Shown: positions 43,682 through 53,100 of the stretch, one piece after another
Layout of the letters: every line of letters begins with the position of its first letter
Numbering within the stretch: position 1 is the first letter of the stretch
Assembly: GCA_000309945.1 (NCBI GenBank)
Contig: CM001633.1
Location: forward strand, 580,723-644,722
Length of the DNA: 64,000 bases
From: Leptolyngbyaceae cyanobacterium JSC-12
Lineage (GTDB): Bacteria > Cyanobacteriota > Cyanobacteriia > Leptolyngbyales > Leptolyngbyaceae
Reading direction: 5' to 3'
Position numbers and translations under genes: made by a program
The notes under the pieces: generated by a model
Database searches by the model: none
Seen by the model: only the letters and a program-made list of their open reading frames with translations
Told to the model about the DNA's origin: nothing

Positions 43682-44446
43682 TTACTGCAAACTAGGAGGT
43701 TCATCTGGTGGAGTACCTGTTCCTTCTTTCGACTTAGGTTGCTCTTTCTTTTCTGCAGGCACTTCTTTCTTTTCTAAAGCAGCGGGGGGAGTCGGAGGTT
43801 TTTTAATTTTAGGAGAAGTCAGAATAGCTAATAACAACCCTCCTACCAAAAGTGCAACAGCTATGCCATACAGTCTTGGGTGGCGTAACAGAAGATAATC
43901 AATGAACCCTGTCACTCTTGCATAAAGGTTTTTATTTTGAGTGGCAGCACCAGGAGGAGCAACTAAGTTAGAAAGTTCACTAACTACAGTGTGAGCTTGT
44001 GCCGTTACGTCTTGATAATGTCGTTCTACATTTGTTGGTAGTTCATACGGTGGTGATTGGTAAACAGGTTGAGAGGACGTACTGACTGGAGCATCATAGA
44101 GGGGAAAAGATGCTGGGTGAGGCTGAGCATAATTTTGATACTCATGTTGATGATGTGGTTGTTGTTGGTAAACAGGTTCCTGTTGGTAAACAGGTTGTTG
44201 GAACTCAGACCGGGCAGGTGGTAGTGCAGCAGTAGGTTGAGCACCTGCTAACATTCTTCCAGCATTGAGATAGGTGGCTTGCTGGTAGACCTCCGCAAGT
44301 GTTGCAAGTTGCTGAACGTGCTCTTTATAACGATGCTGAGAAGAATTTGATAGCTCTTTCATCTCTTGTCGTCTGGAAAGCAGCACGTCAATTTCTACTA
44401 CGTCGCCCTTAAATTCGATGGTCTGACCATCATACTTCAGCTCCAT
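43682..44446 (-). CDS. hypothetical single-pass membrane protein with Gln-rich repeats
   Basis: 254 residues from ATG at 44446, with GGAGG five bases ahead (two earlier ATGs are in phase). Order: beta-rich start ('MELKYDGQTIEFKGDVVEID'), coiled coil, Tyr/Gln/Pro repeats with tandem 'PVYQQ' units encoded by repeated 'TTGGTAAACAGGTT' (44160-44200), membrane segment 'LYGIAVALLVGGLLLAILTS', and a Lys/Pro/Glu-rich tail. Function unknown; overlaps the upstream gene by 17 bases. Confidence 0.58.
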   Translation of the reverse strand: MELKYDGQTIEFKGDVVEIDVLLSRRQEMKELSNSSQHRYKEHVQQLATLAEVYQQATYLNAGRMLAGAQPTAALPPARSEFQQPVYQQEPVYQQQPHHQHEYQNYAQPHPASFPLYDAPVSTSSQPVYQSPPYELPTNVERHYQDVTAQAHTVVSELSNLVAPPGAATQNKNLYARVTGFIDYLLLRHPRLYGIAVALLVGGLLLAILTSPKIKKPPTPPAALEKKEVPAEKKEQPKSKEGTGTPPDEPPSLQ

Positions 44447-44954
44447 CATTACCTCCCCAGGCATCCTCATCCTCTATAAATCGCGCCGGAGTTAACGGCT
44501 GGTCCTCAGTGATTTTCTGATTACCGTTATTAATAGCGGGTGCCAATCTCTCGTGCGTCTCAGCAAAGTTAGGTTTATCAACAGATGTCGCTGCTGTATT
44601 AATAGTCTGAGCTGAAGGTAAAGCTTGAGTCGGACGCTCTGACATTTTCTGTAATATGCTTTGAGTTTCTTCAGACAATCCTACTTCCAGCCGCAAATTG
44701 TTTGGGAACTGGTTTGTAACGTAGTTAGCTGGTTGACTGGACTGTAGAAGTACCTCGTCTTCGTCCTCACCTTTGCTTTTTATTACTATCAACGAACTAA
44801 GCCAACCAATTGTAGCCCCGCCTGCGCACAGTAGCATCCAAGTAAACGGCGTCGTCGGTTTATTATCAGGTCGAATACAAAGTGCAGCTAGAAGTCCAAG
44901 ACTACCAGCAGCGATAATCCTAAATCCGGCTTGGATGGTGATTGGTTTTTTCAT
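44430..44954 (-). CDS. hypothetical membrane protein
   Basis: 174 residues from 'MKKPITIQAGFRIIAAGSLG' at 44954; an earlier in-phase ATG at 45104 would run through the upstream gene. Two membrane segments ('IIAAGSLGLLAALC' and 'WMLLCAGGATIGWLSSLIVI') form a hairpin, followed by an acidic soluble tail. No family recognised. Part of the same operon. Confidence 0.58.
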   Translation of the reverse strand: MKKPITIQAGFRIIAAGSLGLLAALCIRPDNKPTTPFTWMLLCAGGATIGWLSSLIVIKSKGEDEDEVLLQSSQPANYVTNQFPNNLRLEVGLSEETQSILQKMSERPTQALPSAQTINTAATSVDKPNFAETHERLAPAINNGNQKITEDQPLTPARFIEDEDAWGGNDGAEV

Positions 44955-44988
44955 AGCGGTTGGCGGCAGTGTTTGTAAGGTTTGAAAA

Positions 44989-45660
44989 CTATGCACACTT
45001 ACTACTGCTTTTGTTTCCGGGTAGCAGGGCAGTGGGTTGTGTGTAGGGACTAAGTTTATTGGATGCCTTTGGTAATTCAGGTAAGGCACTTCGAAAGTTG
45101 GCATCCCAGATGGAATTTAGCACCTCCTCTTTAGTTAAAGCTTGATTTTCAAACCGAGTAGGTGGGTGCTCTTTATTTAGGATTATGTACTTCTGGAGAG
45201 CTTCGCTTGGGATTAAAGACGCTCGGTGATGTAGGTGGAGAGCAACTTGATCTGTAAACTTGTCTATTACCTCTGACTGAGTTTGGATCAACTCGTTTGC
45301 TTGCTCGATGTATCCCCCTATTGTTTGCCCTATGGCATTACTTAATAGAGCAAGACCGGAATTTGGTCCAGAAGAATCTTCAAAAACATTAGGGTCAGCT
45401 TTTTCCGAATTTGCTTTCCCTAACCCTTGGATATAATCTAAGGTTTCTCTGATGGTGCTAAACGCTTCTGTATTTTTCACAGATATCACATTACGAATAG
45501 TATCAATGTCTGCCTGCTTAAAATTACTTTTGTTGCCTACAATCAACAGGATGTCTTCTTCACTTACTCCTGTTATTTCAGCAACTTGACTAACAGCGTA
45601 CATCTGCGGTCCTCTCATATTTCTCTCAATTGGTAAAGTAGCTGCGGCTTCATTCAGCAT
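44989..45660 (-). CDS. hypothetical protein with HTH-like N-terminus
   Basis: 223 residues. 'MYAVSQVAEITGVSEEDILL' resembles a MerR/DUF-type helix-turn-helix at residues 20-40; the rest is helical ('SNAIGQTIGGYIEQANELIQ'). Alternative starts at 45618 and 45603 have better ribosome-binding sites (GAGAG, AGAGGA). First gene of the minus-strand envelope operon, divergent from the + gene at 45713, so it may regulate that operon. Confidence 0.55.
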   Translation of the reverse strand: MLNEAAATLPIERNMRGPQMYAVSQVAEITGVSEEDILLIVGNKSNFKQADIDTIRNVISVKNTEAFSTIRETLDYIQGLGKANSEKADPNVFEDSSGPNSGLALLSNAIGQTIGGYIEQANELIQTQSEVIDKFTDQVALHLHHRASLIPSEALQKYIILNKEHPPTRFENQALTKEEVLNSIWDANFRSALPELPKASNKLSPYTQPTALLPGNKSSSKCA

Positions 45661-45712
45661 AATCTGTATTGCCGCAGAAATGCAATCCTGTAGTGTCTTT
45701 TTTGAGGCAATA

Positions 45713-46111
45713 ATGTTATATGTTGGAAGTCACTGCGAAAACGAGAACCAATATACCTGTATGGAAGACGTGTTAGAGTTGCTGAATTCTGCAGAAAGAT
45801 CTGCGGTTATTAAACATTTAGATACTAGGTTTTATATCAAACCAGATAGGATGACTCATCTCAATTTAATAAAGTGGGCTTACATTAAAGGTAGATCTAA
45901 AAGTGAACGGGCTGAACACACGATCGAAAGTGGTTTGCACCATGTATTCGGTGATGTTTTGCAAGAAGAGATAGAAACTTTCAGTAAAGTGTCCGGGTTA
46001 GATGAGACTTCATTAATGCAGCAGGCTCTCCTTAAACACCTTACTGGAGTAAAAGAATTTGATAGCTGGGAGCTGGATACACAAACGAATTTATATATCC
46101 GAAAAAAATGA
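45713..46111 (+). CDS. hypothetical protein
   Basis: 132 residues from ATG at 45713, preferred over 45680 because GAGG stands five bases upstream. Helical, with 'LLNSAERSAVIKHLDTRFYI' and 'GRSKSERAEHTIESGLHHVF'. No recognised domain. One of only three + genes in the element; its stop runs into a strong hairpin. Confidence 0.5.
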   Translation: MLYVGSHCENENQYTCMEDVLELLNSAERSAVIKHLDTRFYIKPDRMTHLNLIKWAYIKGRSKSERAEHTIESGLHHVFGDVLQEEIETFSKVSGLDETSLMQQALLKHLTGVKEFDSWELDTQTNLYIRKK

Positions 46112-46150
46112 AAATAAGAAAGGGCACTTAGTAAGTGCCCTTTCTTATTT
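46112..46150. terminator. bidirectional terminator hairpin
   Basis: A perfect 18-bp stem with a 3-base AGT loop; arms are A/T-rich outside (AAATAAGAAA) and GC-rich inside (GGGCACTT). Located between convergent genes, so it can end both transcripts. Its outer arm resembles that of the hairpin at 55621. Confidence 0.85.
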
Positions 46151-46161
46151 GTTAGAAAAAT

Positions 46162-46587
46162 CTAAGTCAAATCTGCCTCATCTATACATTTGTCATCTTC
46201 GTCGTACCACTCAATCCATTCGTACTCTTGCTTATCTTCGTTGAACTCGTAAAGTTCTAATCCACCAGCATTTGCTGCAATAAATTCATCTCCTAACGCA
46301 AGGTCATACATCGCCAAAATATTAAGGATTATTTTCGCTTGCTGAGGACTCTCTACATAAAAGTGAAAACCTTTAGCAGGGGGATTGGGTATCCGCCACA
46401 CTCTTAATTTTCCTATAAGTACTTTTTCAGACTCTTCTTCTTCTCCAAACCCATCATAAATCGTAGAGACTAAATAATCATCATACATAGTTAGGAGAAC
46501 TTCACCCATTATTTTCTCTTCATTAGAGTTTATAGGGTGTGAAAAAAGAATTTCAGGTTTTAGTTTTGATTTGTGGACAATTTTCAT
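46162..46587 (-). CDS. hypothetical acidic protein
   Basis: 141 residues, strongly acidic towards the end ('EEESEKVLIG', 'WIEWYDEDDKCIDEADLT'), alternating beta strands ('HFYVESPQQAKIILNILAMY'). Soluble. No family recognised. A GTTCC/GGAAC small hairpin near 46620 precedes it. Confidence 0.55.
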   Translation of the reverse strand: MKIVHKSKLKPEILFSHPINSNEEKIMGEVLLTMYDDYLVSTIYDGFGEEEESEKVLIGKLRVWRIPNPPAKGFHFYVESPQQAKIILNILAMYDLALGDEFIAANAGGLELYEFNEDKQEYEWIEWYDEDDKCIDEADLT

Positions 46588-46668
46588 CAGGTTTTGTGAA
46601 CGATAACAATCATTGAAAACGTTCCGTTAAGGAACTAATTTTGAAAGGCTGACAGCTATAGCTGGATA

Positions 46669-46782
46669 CTACACAATAACTGCCTTATGTTTCTCACAAA
46701 TGGAGTAGACACATTCCTCTCCACGATCTCTTAGGGAGGTAATTGCGTTAATCACTAAAGTTAAAGTATCCTGCTTAGCCAT
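46669..46782 (-). CDS. very small hypothetical protein, 37 residues
   Basis: Encodes MAKQDTLTLVINAITSL followed by a charged stretch and 'CEKHKAVIV'. GGAG stands 7-8 bases before the ATG. It sits 17 bases after the stop of the DHH gene, in the operon direction. Amphipathic helix; function unknown. Confidence 0.45.
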   Translation of the reverse strand: MAKQDTLTLVINAITSLRDRGEECVYSICEKHKAVIV

Positions 46783-46799
46783 TAAACGCTCCACAGAGT

Positions 46800-48056
46800 T
46801 CAAGATTTTACTACTGATACCAAAGTTTCCGGGTCTAACTGAAAAGTCTCCCCTATACTATTCACAACACCTGCTTCGGTCAACTCGAAAACGTCTTGGA
46901 TTGATGTTAGCTCTAAGTCGCCTCCAACTTTACCAATAACCTGAGGTGTCATAAACTGTTCGCCAATCTTTACTAATTTGAGTGGTTTTAGACCAAACCC
47001 GGCGGCAGGTTTATGTCCACCTCCACCAAATCTCTTAGCGATTCTGTTGGCGCGAACCGTACCATTTGTACGAATGCTAAACCCATAGCTGTTATCTGGG
47101 TAAGTTTTCCAGGTGACTGCAACAGGAGCATCCAAAGTCTCTAACAGGTAGTGTCCTACATGAGAGTGATAGATAGAAGCATAAACATAGGGATACTGCA
47201 CTCCATCAATGGTGATTGTGTGGATTTCTCTACACATATCTTTTACAGCAGCACGTTGCTTTTCAATCGCGGGTTTACCAAGTTGAATTAACCTTTCGAT
47301 TCCATCTGGATCTTTTATTAACTCTTCGAAGCATCGGACTGCAAGCATTGGATCTTTTTGGTTTAATACTCTTTGCTCCAAGCTATTTGTATTAATCCCA
47401 ACATAAGTCTGGTACCAAAGGTCATACTGCCCTGCGTTTACTTCCTCTGAGAAAGGCATTCTCCAAACCCAGCGATCGCGATCATCTACATACTGAATAA
47501 GTTCTGGTGGTGTTGTCCAGTGGAATTCTTTCCACGCAAGATAAGCACCGGACCGTCTCATGTCTACATTAATAGATAGAAGGCTATCTTTTTGGCGATA
47601 AGTATAACTCAACGCCTCAAGTCCGTTCTGGTCTATCCAGTCTTCTACACAAGCAGTTAACTCAGCAGTAACAGGTTGATTTTTAATTTTTGTAGTTAAC
47701 AAGTCATACAACGGGAAGAAAGAATCATCATCTTTAACGATGACCTTGTTCAATGACATTTCAGTGAAATTCAGTTTTGCTGCCAGGATTATCGCTTCTA
47801 CTAAGGCTGACTCGTGATGGTCGATTACGGTAACCGAGCTGCCCTGACTCAACAATTCTAAATACTCATCGCCAGGGCGTGACATGTCCAGAAAATACAC
47901 CTGTGCACCTGGGTTAATAGGTGGAAGTGGTTCTTGGTAATTAATAAGGTGGTATTCTGCTCTGTCTTCAAAATATCGATAGGCTGCATAGATGCTGGCG
48001 GCACCATCTGGGCAGTCAAAGTGGCTAAGAACTACTGTCTTCTGTGGTTGTGACAT
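46800..48056 (-). CDS. DHH-family phosphoesterase
   Basis: 418 residues. Metal motifs: 'SHFDCPDG' (H12, D14, D17), 'FLDMSR' (D57) and 'VIDHHES' (D79-H80-H81); the DHHA1 substrate domain is marked by 'FGGGGHKPAAGFG'. The family hydrolyses phosphodiester or pyrophosphate bonds in nanoRNA, pAp, c-di-AMP or polyphosphate. An inserted ~150-residue region ('YTYRQKDSLLSINVDMRRSG...WWRMPF'-like) separates the halves. Starts inside the LuxR-type gene (32-base overlap), so the two are linked. Confidence 0.85.
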   Translation of the reverse strand: MSQPQKTVVLSHFDCPDGAASIYAAYRYFEDRAEYHLINYQEPLPPINPGAQVYFLDMSRPGDEYLELLSQGSSVTVIDHHESALVEAIILAAKLNFTEMSLNKVIVKDDDSFFPLYDLLTTKIKNQPVTAELTACVEDWIDQNGLEALSYTYRQKDSLLSINVDMRRSGAYLAWKEFHWTTPPELIQYVDDRDRWVWRMPFSEEVNAGQYDLWYQTYVGINTNSLEQRVLNQKDPMLAVRCFEELIKDPDGIERLIQLGKPAIEKQRAAVKDMCREIHTITIDGVQYPYVYASIYHSHVGHYLLETLDAPVAVTWKTYPDNSYGFSIRTNGTVRANRIAKRFGGGGHKPAAGFGLKPLKLVKIGEQFMTPQVIGKVGGDLELTSIQDVFELTEAGVVNSIGETFQLDPETLVSVVKS

Positions 48057-48264
48057 TTTGTTGTTTCAGATAATGGGACGCCCAAACTGCTAGCTGAATA
48101 CGGTTCATGTCAGTTTTATTAAATATGGTGTTAATGTGACTTTTAACTGTGTGAACACCCACATAAAGCTTGGAAGCTATGTCCTTGTTGGACAGTCCTT
48201 CCATTACAAGCTCTAAAATCTCTAGTTCTCGCTTGGTTAACGCAACTTTAAGGTCGGTTTTCAT
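48025..48264 (-). CDS. LuxR-type HTH protein (GerE domain only)
   Basis: 79 residues: 'ALTKRELEILELVMEGLSNK' and 'VGVHTVKSHINTIFNKTDMN' are the complete GerE helix-turn-helix, with no receiver or ligand domain. Single-domain LuxR proteins act as DNA-binding regulators in phages and elements. Overlaps the DHH gene and, by four bases (ATGA), the gene upstream. Confidence 0.88.
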   Translation of the reverse strand: MKTDLKVALTKRELEILELVMEGLSNKDIASKLYVGVHTVKSHINTIFNKTDMNRIQLAVWASHYLKQQNVTTTEDSSS

Positions 48265-48509
48265 TTTTCAGTTTTGTTAAGGTCAAGCTCCGCGCAAACT
48301 GAGGGCGAAGGTAACATACGCCAGCCCTGCTTTAATAAGGCTTGCATTGTGGCAAATCCTTTTGACCCGTTTGGAACTGGATGGTCAGAAACAGAAAATT
48401 GTCTAAAGGAGGTGTATGGTTTCCACCCTTCAACTGCGTCTGTGCGAAGGTGCAAAATCTTTGTACCATTCCCACCAGATGGGTCTAGCCAGCACATTTC
48501 TTTCAGCAT
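48261..48509 (-). CDS. hypothetical protein
   Basis: 82 residues, soluble, with two cysteines and several Trp. No domain recognised. First gene of a three-gene set with the LuxR-type and DHH genes, so possibly functionally linked to them. Confidence 0.55.
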   Translation of the reverse strand: MLKEMCWLDPSGGNGTKILHLRTDAVEGWKPYTSFRQFSVSDHPVPNGSKGFATMQALLKQGWRMLPSPSVCAELDLNKTEK

Positions 48510-48546
48510 ACTAAATTCCTATAAGTTATTAAAACACATTTTGCCA

Positions 48547-48594
48547 AAACAAAAGCCAGATGTCCTCCGTATTGGTGGCACCTGGCTTACTTCT
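48547..48594 (-). terminator. terminator after the PPC gene at 48612
   Basis: On the minus strand AAGCCAGGTG pairs with CATCTGGCTT (one mismatch) over a 16-base loop, followed by a T-rich tail. It separates the PPC genes from the 48.5 kb operon. Confidence 0.6.
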
Positions 48595-48611
48595 AGAGAG
48601 TGAACCTAAGT

Positions 48612-49394
48612 CTATTCTGACAGGTCCGAAGCTGGTTTGTCTTGTTCAGTGGGTACTAAAGGCATTTGTTGAGCCAGCATTTTTTCTTGATGTTTCTTCG
48701 AAATACCTGAAACAAGATACTGCACCTCTTTTTTCTTGTCTTTGGGGACAACAGTTAACGTGTAGTCCCCAGCTGGGAGGCTAACCTCTTTAATCTCAGA
48801 GAACGTCATAATTCCCTCAGACATCTTGGATTTGTGCGAATGTTTGCCATCAGCACTAACTAATTTAAGGTCCGGCATCAAGTCCGGGTCAGCAGTGATC
48901 GCGGCAAAACTATAAACATCCTCTTGCCCAACGTGGAACTTGTACGTTTGTGGACTATTAGATAGGATTGCCCGGTAGTTAAAGAAGTTTTTTACTTCGC
49001 CAACTTTGAAATCGTGGTTCTCGAATTGTTCGGAAACCTCTAAGGTGTACTTAGCTGTGTCAGACCCTTCACCTAAATCCACTTCAACGTAATAAGTACC
49101 TGGTTTTAGTAAGGTGACGCCCTCTGGAGATGATGCATAGGCGAACTCTTGATAATTAAGGTATTCGCTGGCAACCCCGTCGTTTTTACTAGCTACTTGG
49201 TCAATTCCAAAAAGTGTGATTGCTTGGTGGTCAGAGTTTTTTAGTACGAGGTCGGCATTACCTGTTAGGTTTGTTAGGGAGATTGCGAGGTTGCCTGTGC
49301 TTGGAAGCTTAACAGAATATTCAAGCGAGGAGTGGTTTTTGGTGAGTTCTGCTTGAATAGGTTGATTAAAGGTGATAGTTGGTGTGGTTAGCAT
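48612..49394 (-). CDS. PPC-domain protein (two PPC-like domains)
   Basis: 260 residues. Domain 1: 'YSVKLPSTGNLAISLTNLTG' with 'ADLVLKNSD' and 'LKPGTYYVEVDLGEGSDTAK'; domain 2: 'YKFHVGQEDVYSFAAITADP' with 'LPAGDYTLTVVPKDK'. This is the bacterial pre-peptidase C-terminal beta-sandwich, normally on secreted proteins. Here it starts at residue 1 with no signal peptide. No enzymatic domain. Probably binds other secreted proteins or surfaces. Confidence 0.75.
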   Translation of the reverse strand: MLTTPTITFNQPIQAELTKNHSSLEYSVKLPSTGNLAISLTNLTGNADLVLKNSDHQAITLFGIDQVASKNDGVASEYLNYQEFAYASSPEGVTLLKPGTYYVEVDLGEGSDTAKYTLEVSEQFENHDFKVGEVKNFFNYRAILSNSPQTYKFHVGQEDVYSFAAITADPDLMPDLKLVSADGKHSHKSKMSEGIMTFSEIKEVSLPAGDYTLTVVPKDKKKEVQYLVSGISKKHQEKMLAQQMPLVPTEQDKPASDLSE

Positions 49395-49405
49395 GAGTTT
49401 TAGTT

Positions 49406-50128
49406 TTAGTCAGGAATACCTGGAAAAGATGCTGGTGTTTCAACCTCCGTTGAGTAATTTTCAACGTCTTTTGAAGTAAGATGCTGAATTTTTTCTACGG
49501 AGTGAACAGCAAACACATAACTTGCATTAGCCTTTGCTGTTACTTTTACAGTATACTTTCCACTCGAAAGATGTCCTCTCCGAGTTGCTGCTATTGGCAT
49601 CATCGCATCTACTGTAGTTTCTAGTACTTCATCATCTTTACTGAAAACAACATCCAGCGAATTTTTACTAGGTGAAGCAACACTAAGTAGATAATCTCCT
49701 TCTTCTGCAATGAAGAATTCATAAGTGTGACTCTCATCTGCAGTTAACTCACTAGGATAGATCACACTAGACTTAACTTCGCCAACATCTAGAGAGGTTA
49801 TTTCGTGTGCTGAAACTAAAAGCTCATACGTAGCACTTTCTCCTTGTAGCAAAACTTCGACCGTATAATCGCCAGGGTCTAACGTCTTTAGCCTTTCAGC
49901 AGTGTGGTTCAATGCAGAGAACGAAATATATTCCGTATTTGTTCCGACATTATTGCTGGTTGCAAGAATTGCGTCATCTTTTTTAAGAACTAGGGAGGCA
50001 TCCCCATTAATGTTTTTTAGATGCGCAACGATGTTTGATGGGTTTTCAAGATGAATAGAATAAACTGCTTGCCTGTTTGTGAAAGACAGGTTACCAATTG
50101 AAGGTTGGTCTAGTTGGATGGGAATCAT
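49406..50128 (-). CDS. PPC-domain protein (two PPC-like domains)
   Basis: 240 residues, built like its neighbour: 'AVYSIHLENPSNIVAHLKNI', 'NGDASLVLKKDD', 'LDPGDYTVEVLLQGESATYE', then 'HTYEFFIAEEGDYLLSVASP' and 'LSSGKYTVKVTAKANASYVF'. No signal peptide. Eleven bases from the gene at 48612, same transcript. The two look like tandem duplicates. Confidence 0.75.
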   Translation of the reverse strand: MIPIQLDQPSIGNLSFTNRQAVYSIHLENPSNIVAHLKNINGDASLVLKKDDAILATSNNVGTNTEYISFSALNHTAERLKTLDPGDYTVEVLLQGESATYELLVSAHEITSLDVGEVKSSVIYPSELTADESHTYEFFIAEEGDYLLSVASPSKNSLDVVFSKDDEVLETTVDAMMPIAATRRGHLSSGKYTVKVTAKANASYVFAVHSVEKIQHLTSKDVENYSTEVETPASFPGIPD

Positions 50129-50156
50129 TTCAAGTATTTCCTTTACTAATGGACAG

Positions 50157-50181
50157 AGGGGGGTGAGTCGCTCACCCCCTT
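50157..50181 (-). terminator. GC-rich hairpin after the giant PPC/FG-GAP gene
   Basis: GGGGGTGAG and CTCACCCCC pair with a 3-base TCG loop, extendable by G-T and A-T pairs. Lies 9 bases after the stop at 50190. No U-tract, so possibly a transcript stabiliser rather than a classic terminator. Confidence 0.6.
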
Positions 50182-50189
50182 CTTCAGAA

Positions 50190-53100
50190 CTAGCTTAATG
50201 CATTCAGGGTGTCAGTCCTAGTCGTTTTGTCAAAGACTGTGTAATAGGCTCTATCTCTCATTTCCAATGAGATAGGAATTTGGTCTGACGTTAAGGAAGT
50301 GACCTGTCGAATAGACTTACCATCAGTGGCCCAGACTTGCCACCCAGTGGATGCTTTCTTTCCGATAAAGTAAACACGGAAATTAGTTTCCACCATGTTT
50401 CCAAAATCTTCGAAATCGGTGCTTAATCTTTCAACAGTGTAATTTGAGACATCAGCTTCATTCGAATGCTTATCTTCTATCGCATAAAGTTGGAAACCTA
50501 AGTCGTCTCCGGCATCAGCTAAGAAAGTAATCCGACCATTCCCAACCGAGTGGAATCCGTGAGCACCTGAACCAACGGGCTTTCCATCTTTTATCCCAGG
50601 ATTGATGTTGGACGGATGAGAAGTTGTAATAGGAACAGGGCATACAGGACCACCATCTCTGGCACGTAGATAGTACTCATAAGCAGTACCAAAGAAGGTT
50701 GCCGGGTTGATCACTCCAAACAAACTACCGTAAGTTACAGGATTGTCTGATCCATTAGTAGACTTACCATTGTCTGAATCACTGGGGTATTTAGGAGAAC
50801 CACCATATCCTTTTTCCGTATTCAGACCAAAATGCATACCAAAGGGTTCCCACCCAATTGCATACTGCTCGTTGTAGTTGGGACAGTCTCTATTTGCCTT
50901 ACCCGTTGCTCGTGCTTCAAAAGCGTAGCCTGCACCAAAGACAGAGTTCTCGTAAACTACAAAGTCGTTAAAGAACGGAAAGATAACTTGTCCAGGTTTT
51001 ACCATGAACCGTGCATCTCTAGGATGATTGTTAAATGCATTTGCATAACCAATTCCTCCACCTCCTTGATAAAGCATATAAGGAACACCATTTACAAAAA
51101 GGAGAGGTACAGGTCCAACTTCTTCATATCCTCTATAACCAATTTGGTACTCCTTAATTACTGCACTAGACAAGGAGAGAACTTCACTTTGTATTGGACC
51201 GCCACCAGAACCAGAACTACCTGTACTAGATGCATAGTCAACATATGCAGATGTGTTCTTAATGTAATAGTCGTTTAACTTCTGTTCAGTCGTGTACCCA
51301 CTAGTAGTTGGGAGCCTAAGGTCATTAGTTAAGGTCGGACCAAACACTTTAGTTCCAACTGCAGCAAAAATTCCTGGTTGGGTGCCTGCCTGCGAGTTAA
51401 AGTCCGCCATTGATAAGATACTAGTAATCGGAGTGGAAATATCCGTATTGTATTTGGTAACAAAACCAGGACTACCGGGCGTTGTACTAGCGTTGACTCT
51501 CCAAATACCATTTCCGTCGTTTGTTCCTGTCCCAGATTTGTAAGCACTGAAGTAGGTATAGCCATCGGTATGAACTACGAGGTTATCGATATTAGAAGAT
51601 CCTTCCCCTGGTTCAATATCTGTCATCCGTTTGAGCACAGGTGGGTTGACAGTTGTATCTAACCGATCAAGTTCATAGCCATATCCTGGGGTGTATCCGA
51701 CGCCATAGATCATATTTCCCGAAACTACTAATCCGTGCAGGTCATATACTGGGTCTGACGTTTCAGCAACAGTCAACTCAGAAGTGTCACTAGATGTGTC
51801 TGCTGTACTAACCCAAAGGTTTGTTCCTTTTTCAGAAGGACCAATGAAGTATTTGTTAGAGCCAACCACCACAAAATCTGAAAATCCTACTCCATTTGAA
51901 GCAAGATTTAGATCCTTTAATAACGAAGCGGTGTTTGTTGTTGTCGTAAAAGTGTAAGGTTCATTACCGTAGGCTACAGTATTCGCAGCCATCAGCAACA
52001 ACGTAGAACTATGCGCAAATAGTGAGGATGGATTGCTACCGAAGTTGAATCCACCAGACGAAGCCCGTATTTCTGTTTTAGTTGGAGCAGAATTCGTACT
52101 AATTGTGTGTCTGAAAAGCTCGATGTTTTCCGCACTGGAAGCGTCACTTGCTGCCCAAAATACTTGGTCTGAACCTAACTTTGTAAATCCATAGGGGTCT
52201 GATGAACCAGAACTGTTTACTTGAGTTGTCCCCACAAGTCCTGGAGTCGTACTGGTATTTTGAATTCGAAACGCTTCATAATCGTCTGAGCCAGAATTAT
52301 CTGCGCTAAAGTACAACCAACTAGTATCGACTGCCGTCAAGTTAGTTGGGTTACTATCATCAGACCCGGAACGAATATCGATCAAGGTTGGTGAAGTCTT
52401 GTTGGCGTTAGTTATCTTCCAAAGTTCTCTGCCTTGCGATGAGCTACCTGTTGCAGCAAAGAATAGTGCAGGAGTGGTTCCGTTTTTTACAACAGTCAGT
52501 TCAGAAGGGTTGCTACTGTCACTACCTGAAAGAATATCGATAGGAGTAGGTGCAGTCCAATTATTAGCGGAACTAACGTGGAATAACTCTGTTCCAATAT
52601 TCGAAGCTTTTGTTTGAGTGGCAATAACATAGAGGTCGTCATCATCTAGAGCTACAATTTCTGTTGGGTTAGAGCTGTCATATACAAAGCCAGTCAAAGG
52701 GTCATACGTACTTCCAGGTTCGATCGCTGATCGCCTGGATACTGAGAAAGCTTCTGGAATAATTCCGTAGGTGTTTACTAGAAACCCAAACTCTACTGCA
52801 AAAAGGTCTTTCCCACCTATAGAAAGGTCTCCAATAAAATACACAAGAAACAGGTCATTGTTGTTTGACTGATACGTAAAATCTGTAGGGAAAGACAACA
52901 GTTCATCAGATGCAACTACTCTAATATTAGGTCCATCCGAAGCTGTAGAACCATCAGTAGCCCAAATACGAATCTTACCTGACTTGTACGCACCAAAGTA
53001 CAGTAAGTTGTCGCCTGACGGACCAAGTGCAGTTAACGATGTTGGGTTACTACTACCATCAAGGTTAAGGTCAAACCTTTGCACATTTCCTGTAGTATTA

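Noticed and set aside
50832-51278. A 148-codon + strand frame inside the giant PPC gene
   Set aside because: It is antisense to a long well-supported coding frame and its translation is Cys/Thr/Arg-rich without domain features.
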